Below are positions 5,940-9,727 of a DNA stretch of 9,727 nucleotides, piece by piece. Positions within the stretch are counted from its first letter, which is position 1; each line of letters begins with the position of its first letter. Position numbers and translations under genes: made by a program. The stretch is from Syntrophobacterales bacterium (GTDB lineage: Bacteria > Desulfobacterota > Desulfobaccia > Desulfobaccales > 0-14-0-80-60-11): assembly GCA_020052215.1 (NCBI GenBank), contig JAGVPN010000480.1, forward strand, positions 1-9,727. The letters run 5' to 3'. A model generated the notes under the pieces. The model saw only the letters and a list, made by a program, of their open reading frames with translations, searched no databases and had not been told where the DNA came from.

Positions 5940-5960
5940 GGCGGGCAATGCCCGCCCTAC
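5940..5960 (-). repeat. GTAG-headed REP hairpin
   Basis: On the minus strand this reads GTAG followed at once by a perfect 7-bp hairpin, ggcgggc-att-gcccgcc. A GTAG tetranucleotide directly 5' of the hairpin is the hallmark of REP units recognised by RAYT enzymes in E. coli. The sequence is unrelated to the 34-bp units around the local transposase, so it probably belongs to a different RAYT elsewhere in the genome. Confidence 0.7.
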
Positions 5961-5972
5961 ATTGAGGACATG

Positions 5973-5992
5973 CACCGGCTGGAAAGCCTGTG
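5973..5992. repeat. caccggctgg-type repeat, copy 2
   Basis: This imperfect palindrome (cac-c-ggct, ggaa loop, agcc-t-gtg) repeats the start of the segment at 5807. Together the two copies bracket the C/G-rich and GTAG hairpins in direct orientation. Confidence 0.55.
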
Positions 5993-6046
5993 CCACCAAT
6001 AAGGCAGGCTTTTAACCAAAAACGAAAAACCAAAAACGGCTTCTAA

Positions 6047-7798
6047 ATGGCTTTTATCCCTGAAGACAAGCTCCTGGAGATCAAAGACGCGGCTTCCATC
6101 GAGGAGGTGGTGGGCCAGTACGTCAAGTTGACCCAAAAAGGGAGAAATCTTTCGGGGCTGTGCCCGTTCCACTCCGAGACCAAGCCGTCCTTCACGGTGG
6201 CCCCGGAGAAGGGCATCTTCCACTGTTTCGGCTGCGGCGTAGGCGGCAACGTCTTTTCCTTCCTCATGCATTACCACCGCCTGAGCTTCCCCGAGGCGGT
6301 GCAGGAACTGGCCCGGCGCTACGGCATCCCCGTATCCTTCAAGGATTTGGGCCCGGAAGGAGCCCGGCAGGCCAAAAAGCGCACCACCGCGTACGAGGCC
6401 AACGCCGCCGCCGCGGCCTTCTACGCCGCCACCCTAACGAGTTCGGAAGGCCAGCCGGGCCGCGACTACCTGAAAAAGCGGGGCCTCACCCCGGAGATCA
6501 TCCGGGCCTTTCAACTGGGCTATGCCCCCGATGCCTGGGACACCTTGGCCCGCCACTTTCAGCACCGGGGCGTCCCCCTGGACCTGGGCCAGGAAGTGGG
6601 GCTGTTGGCGCCCCGGGACCGGGGCGGCTTTTATGACCGTTTCCGCAAGCGCATCATCTTCCCCATCTTCGACCGGCAGTCCCGGGTCATCGCCTTCGGC
6701 GGCCGCATCGTCGGCGACGGCGAGCCCAAATACCTCAACTCCCCGGAGAGTTTGTTGTACTCCAAGGGGCGCACCCTCTACGGCCTGCCCCAGGCCGCGG
6801 CGGCCCTGCGGGCCACCGGGGTGGCCCTGGTGGTGGAGGGGTATCTCGACCTCATCGCCCTCCAGGTGCACGGCGTGGCGAACGTCCTGGCCACCCTGGG
6901 CACGGCCCTGACCCGGGAGCAGGTCAGGCTGCTCAAGGCCGTGGCGGATAAGGTGGTCCTGGTCTATGACGGCGACGCGGCCGGGGCCCAGGCCATGAAG
7001 CGGGCCTTTCCCCTGTTCGCCCAGGAAAATCTGGCGGTAAGGGCCTTGCCCCTGCCCGCGGGGTTGGACCCGGACAGTTACGCCCAGGCCCACGGGGTGG
7101 AGATGTTCCGTTCGGCCTGGGAGACGGCCCAACCCTGGTTCAGCTACCTGTTGGAAGACCTCATCGCCACCCACGGCCTGGATATCGAAGGCCGGGTGGC
7201 CGTCCTTTCGGAACTGCGGCCCTATGTTCAGGCCCTGACGGACCCGGTGGAGCAGGACCTGTGGCTCAAGGCCACCAGCCAGCGGCTGGGGGTGGACGAA
7301 GGGGTGCTGCGCCGGAGCCTCGCCTCCCTGGCCCCCATCTCGGCCGCCCGGCTGGACCCGACCCGGAGCATTGTCGTCGACCAGGAGAAAAAGTTGCTGC
7401 GCTGGGTCCTGGCGCACTCAGAAGCCGTGAGCCCGGAGGAGTTGGCAGAGTGGACCGAGGAGTTTAAGAACCCGGAGTTAAAAGAGCTTTTAGAGCTAGT
7501 CATCACCAGCTATCGTGAACATGGCAGGATGGATCACGGCCTCCTGGTCCAGCAGGCGACAGGAGAAACCCAACGGCAGCACATCTGTGCCTTGGCCTTA
7601 GAGGAGGACGATTCCGACGGTCCGGCAGGAGACTTCCTGGCCGCCGACTGGCGCCGGGATCTTAAGGTTAAACACCTTAAGAAGGCCCGGGCCAGGCTGA
7701 AAGCAAGGCTTAAGAACGCTTCCGATGATGACGAAGTGCCCTTGCAGGTTCAGTGGCGGGAAATCGATCAGCAACTGAAAGCTCTATCGGCTTTATAG
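6047..7798 (+). CDS. dnaG: DNA primase
   Basis: This 583-residue protein makes RNA primers for lagging-strand DNA synthesis and binds the replicative helicase DnaB. The N-terminal CHC2 zinc-binding domain shows Cys39-Pro-Phe-His42 and Cys60-Phe-Gly-Cys63. The polymerase core follows, with [20 protein letters not shown] and PKYLNSPES, then the TOPRIM domain with the catalytic glutamate in EGYLD (Glu264) and the metal-binding pair Asp308-Gly-Asp310. The C-terminal helicase-binding region (about 435-583) is less conserved, as usual. Length matches the family (E. coli 581). The start is fixed: an in-frame TAA (6044-6046) directly precedes ATG 6047, and the N-terminus [19 protein letters not shown] is conserved. 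There is no clear Shine-Dalgarno, only an A-rich leader, which would favour low expression. It is followed 16 nt later by rpoD, the classical pairing. Confidence 0.98.
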   Translation: MAFIPEDKLLEIKDAASIEEVVGQYVKLTQKGRNLSGLCPFHSETKPSFTVAPEKGIFHCFGCGVGGNVFSFLMHYHRLSFPEAVQELARRYGIPVSFKDLGPEGARQAKKRTTAYEANAAAAAFYAATLTSSEGQPGRDYLKKRGLTPEIIRAFQLGYAPDAWDTLARHFQHRGVPLDLGQEVGLLAPRDRGGFYDRFRKRIIFPIFDRQSRVIAFGGRIVGDGEPKYLNSPESLLYSKGRTLYGLPQAAAALRATGVALVVEGYLDLIALQVHGVANVLATLGTALTREQVRLLKAVADKVVLVYDGDAAGAQAMKRAFPLFAQENLAVRALPLPAGLDPDSYAQAHGVEMFRSAWETAQPWFSYLLEDLIATHGLDIEGRVAVLSELRPYVQALTDPVEQDLWLKATSQRLGVDEGVLRRSLASLAPISAARLDPTRSIVVDQEKKLLRWVLAHSEAVSPEELAEWTEEFKNPELKELLELVITSYREHGRMDHGLLVQQATGETQRQHICALALEEDDSDGPAGDFLAADWRRDLKVKHLKKARARLKARLKNASDDDEVPLQVQWREIDQQLKALSAL

Positions 7799-7814
7799 CA
7801 AAAGGAGAGAATGG

Positions 7815-9542
7815 ATGAATAAGGGAAGGGCAATGGACGGCTTTCAGGGTATCATGCCTATGAGGGATAATGACAACTTGATCACCGTGGACGACCTGCA
7901 TGACTCCCTATCTTCCGAGAGCCTCTTGAACGTGCAGATAAAGGACATCATGATCTTCGATGACCTGGAAATCCCCCCTCCCGAGGCCTCCAGCATGGCC
8001 ATGCCCTCGCACCCAGGCATACCCGAAGGCGAAGGCGATTTGGGCCTGGATGCGGATAGCGCCGCCAAATTTGACGATCCGGTGCGCCTCTACCTCAAAG
8101 AAATGGGGACCGTCTCCTTGCTCACCCGGGAAGGTGAAGTGGAGATCGCCAAGCGCATTGAAGAGGGGGAAAGAGAGGTGCTCCACACCCTGCTGGAGAT
8201 TCCCCTTACCTTTAAAGAGATCATGGGGCTGGTGAACCGGCTGGAGGAGGAAAAGCTGTCACCGCAGAACACCCTGGATGATTTCGGTGAAGATGATCCT
8301 GCCGTGGACCTGCCTACCCAAAAATCCCGAGTCCTGAAATTGATCCATAAATTTCGCTCTCAGGAAGAAAAAATCCGGCAGCTGATGAAAGAAGTTGAGG
8401 CCCTGCCCCGCAAAGACGAAGTCCGCCTCCCCATGGAACAGAAGATTGCCGGACACCGCCAGCGCCTGGTGGAGCATTTTAAAAATCTCCGGGTGGAGCG
8501 CCTCTACCTGGAAGACCTTCTCGACCGGCTGCGCCAATTCGGCTATGTCATCCGGGATTGTCAGCATAAGCTGGAAAAAAGTCTCGAGGCCGCAGGCCTG
8601 TCGGCTACCCGGTTCCGCCAGCTGCGCCGGGAGCTGAAAAATGGCGCCCCGAATCCGGCTTTGCCTCTATCCCTGACTCCCGAGCGACTGGTGGAGTTGG
8701 AGGAGGTCTGGGTCCATTGCCGGCGGCAGCTGCGCCGGATCGAAACCCTGGCGGGAATGCCGGCCAGCCGTCTGCTGGCCACTCTGGTCAAGGGGGAAAG
8801 GGGCGAGTACCAGGCCCAAAAGGCCAAGCGGGAACTGGTGGAAGCCAATCTACGCCTGGTGGTCTCCATTGCCAAGAAGTACACCAACCGGGGCTTGCAG
8901 TTCCTGGACTTGATCCAGGAAGGCAACATCGGGCTGATGAAGGCCGTGGAAAAATTCGAATACGAGCGGGGTTACAAGTTCAGCACTTACGCCACCTGGT
9001 GGATCCGCCAGGCCATCACCCGGGCCATCGCCGACCAGGCCCGCACCATTCGCATCCCGGTCCACATGATCGAAACCATCAATAAGTTGATCCGCACCTC
9101 CCGCTACCTGGTCCAGGAGATTGGCCGGGAGCCCACCCCGGAAGAGATTGCCGAAAAGATGGAGTTTCCCTTGGAGAAGGTGCGCAAGGTTCTGAAAATC
9201 GCCAAGGAGCCCCTCTCCCTGGAAACGCCCATCGGCGACGAAGAAGACAGCCACCTGGGAGATTTCATCGAGGACAAAAAAATCTCCACGCCCATCGAGG
9301 CGGTGGCCAACCTCAACCTGGCGGACCAGACCCGCAAGATGCTGTCCACCCTGACGCCCCGGGAAGAGAAGGTGTTGCGCAAGCGGTTCGGCATCGGCGA
9401 AAAAACCGATCATACCCTGGAGGAAGTGGGGCGAGACTTTGCGGTCACCAGGGAACGCATCCGCCAGATCGAAGCCAAGGCCCTGCGGAAGCTCCGGCAT
9501 CCGTCTCGGAGTACCCGGCTGAAAAGCTTTATCGAGACGTGA
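7815..9542 (+). CDS. rpoD: RNA polymerase primary sigma factor (sigma-70)
   Basis: This 575-residue primary sigma factor directs RNA polymerase to housekeeping promoters. Region 1.2 starts at Asp87 ([12 protein letters not shown]). A large non-conserved insertion (about 125-330) precedes region 2, which begins near 336 ([20 protein letters not shown]) and includes the -10 recognition helix [17 protein letters not shown] from Phe389. Region 3 includes [15 protein letters not shown]. Region 4.2 carries the -35 recognition helix [18 protein letters not shown] (544-561). The N-terminus keeps only the second half of region 1.1 ([11 protein letters not shown]...[13 protein letters not shown]); the first helix is missing, and no upstream start exists because an in-frame TGA lies at 7776-7778 with no start codon after it. 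ATG 7815 follows AAAGGAGAG (7801-7809). ATG 7833 is an alternative start. Spacing to dnaG implies co-transcription. Confidence 0.98.
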   Translation: MNKGRAMDGFQGIMPMRDNDNLITVDDLHDSLSSESLLNVQIKDIMIFDDLEIPPPEASSMAMPSHPGIPEGEGDLGLDADSAAKFDDPVRLYLKEMGTVSLLTREGEVEIAKRIEEGEREVLHTLLEIPLTFKEIMGLVNRLEEEKLSPQNTLDDFGEDDPAVDLPTQKSRVLKLIHKFRSQEEKIRQLMKEVEALPRKDEVRLPMEQKIAGHRQRLVEHFKNLRVERLYLEDLLDRLRQFGYVIRDCQHKLEKSLEAAGLSATRFRQLRRELKNGAPNPALPLSLTPERLVELEEVWVHCRRQLRRIETLAGMPASRLLATLVKGERGEYQAQKAKRELVEANLRLVVSIAKKYTNRGLQFLDLIQEGNIGLMKAVEKFEYERGYKFSTYATWWIRQAITRAIADQARTIRIPVHMIETINKLIRTSRYLVQEIGREPTPEEIAEKMEFPLEKVRKVLKIAKEPLSLETPIGDEEDSHLGDFIEDKKISTPIEAVANLNLADQTRKMLSTLTPREEKVLRKRFGIGEKTDHTLEEVGRDFAVTRERIRQIEAKALRKLRHPSRSTRLKSFIET

Positions 9543-9567
9543 TTTTGCCCCCGGTGAGGGTTCCCTA

Positions 9568-9595
9568 TTGAACAATTAAGGAGGAGAGTTATAAT
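9568..9595 (+). promoter_or_regulatory. Strong sigma-70 promoter upstream of the tRNA
   Basis: A consensus -10 TATAAT (9590-9595) lies 16 bp after TTGAAC (9568-9573, 4 of 6 matches to TTGACA). The predicted start is about 9601-9604, exactly where the GGGGGGC stem of the following RNA begins. This is the best promoter in the window and suits stable RNA expression. An AAGGAGG within the spacer resembles a Shine-Dalgarno but no start codon sits at suitable distance. Confidence 0.75.
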
Positions 9596-9603
9596 TATTT
9601 ATT

Positions 9604-9650
9604 GGGGGGCAGACTGAAAAAGCTAAGTCCGACCCGAAGGGATGCCCCCC
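9604..9650 (+). ncRNA. Possible structured RNA or tRNA leader (three-way junction)
   Basis: An 8-bp stem, ggggggca (9604-9611) with tgcccccc (9643-9650), encloses two small hairpins: gact (9612-9615) / agtc (9626-9629) with a gaaaaagcta loop, and ccc (9633-9635) / ggg (9639-9641) with a GAA loop. The fold begins at the predicted transcription start and ends 17 nt before the tRNA. No T-run follows, so it is not a normal intrinsic terminator. It does not match any riboswitch or small RNA family I can recall. It could be a 5' leader removed during tRNA processing. Confidence 0.4.
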
Positions 9651-9667
9651 CGATGACTGATAGGCAC

Positions 9668-9727
9668 GGGCCCATAGCTCAGCGGTTAGAGCAACCGGCT
9701 CATAACCGGACGGTCCCTGGTTCAAAT
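9668..9727 (+). tRNA. tRNA with CAT anticodon (Met elongator or Ile2), 3' end cut off
   Basis: The first 60 nt of a tRNA are visible: acceptor strand gggccca (9668-9674), D stem gctc/gagc (9677-9680 and 9689-9692), anticodon loop ctcataa with CAT at 9701-9703, variable loop cggtc, and T-stem strand cctgg followed by ttcaaat. CAT can be elongator methionine or isoleucine-2 (C34 modified to lysidine by TilS). The short D loop (agcggtta) is like that of E. coli Ile2 tRNA, but this is not decisive. The first anticodon-stem pair would be A27-A43, a mismatch. The acceptor 3' strand and CCA lie beyond the window. Confidence 0.9.

Larger units (their letters stand above)
5735..6046. other. 312-nt non-coding stretch filled with palindromic repeats
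   Basis: No credible gene is present between the exported-protein gene and dnaG. The stretch contains a hairpin at the upstream stop codon, two copies of a caccggctgg-type repeat (5807-5830 and 5973-5992), a C/G-rich double hairpin (5842-5928), and a GTAG-headed hairpin (5940-5960). An A-rich segment follows with a 10-bp direct repeat accaaaaacg (6015-6024 and 6029-6038) just before dnaG. No convincing sigma-70 promoter for dnaG was found. The stretch appears to be a landing zone for several repeat families. Confidence 0.75.

Noticed and set aside
6434..7417. 327-codon open frame on the minus strand inside dnaG
   Set aside because: It is antisense to the conserved primase TOPRIM domain, with low-complexity composition and no start context.
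9604..9660. Intrinsic terminator of rpoD
   Set aside because: The stem is GC-rich but no T-run follows, and a strong promoter lies directly upstream with its start at the stem.
9602..9727. Small ORF beginning TTG after AAGGAGG at 9578-9584
   Set aside because: The spacing to the TTG is too long (about 17 nt), and the frame runs straight through the tRNA.

Overview
The window is a stretch of bacterial chromosome, mostly G+C-rich, that carries an expanded 'macromolecular synthesis' locus: rpsU (ribosomal protein S21), a GatB/YqeY-family gene, mutS2, dnaG (primase) and rpoD (major sigma factor), all on the + strand and followed by a tRNA gene with anticodon CAT. The combination of rpsU, yqeY and mutS2 ahead of dnaG-rpoD, the protein sequences, and a divergent SppA-like lipoprotein suggest a deltaproteobacterial (Desulfobacterota-type) organism. 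This placement is by recall of gene order and protein style and is tentative.

Layout. Positions 1-146 (minus) hold the first 48 codons of a lipoprotein that looks like the start of an SppA-type protease. A divergent intergenic region (147-400) contains a promoter-like TTGACA and a possible folded leader. rpsU (401-601) and yqeY (601-1047) are coupled by a TGATG overlap, and mutS2 follows 33 nt later (1081-3432). A foreign-looking insert comes next: an A+T-rich gene for an unknown two-helix membrane protein (3532-4071), then a REP-associated tyrosine transposase (RAYT, 4233-4853) flanked by three exact copies of a 34-bp hairpin unit. The transposase ORF runs through the right-hand repeat, and its stop codon overlaps the GTG start of an exported protein gene (4850-5734). 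A 312-nt non-coding stretch (5735-6046) is packed with several different palindromic repeat families, including a GTAG-headed hairpin and two G-quadruplex-type motifs on opposite strands. dnaG (6047-7798) and rpoD (7815-9542) follow as a tight pair. Then come a strong promoter (TTGAAC-16-TATAAT), a three-way-junction-like RNA segment and a tRNA cut off by the window end.

How it works together. The core genes serve replication initiation (DnaG), transcription (RpoD), translation (S21, the tRNA) and probably translation quality control (YqeY, MutS2). In enterobacteria rpsU-dnaG-rpoD form one operon. Here the first half (rpsU-yqeY-mutS2) and second half (dnaG-rpoD) are separated by about 2.6 kb of accessory genes and repeats, so joint transcription is uncertain. 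The items most worth a second look are the RAYT element fused to its own repeat, the A+T-rich orphan gene beside it, the promoter plus structured RNA before the tRNA, and the shortened region 1.1 of RpoD. I did not find a clear new multi-gene system.
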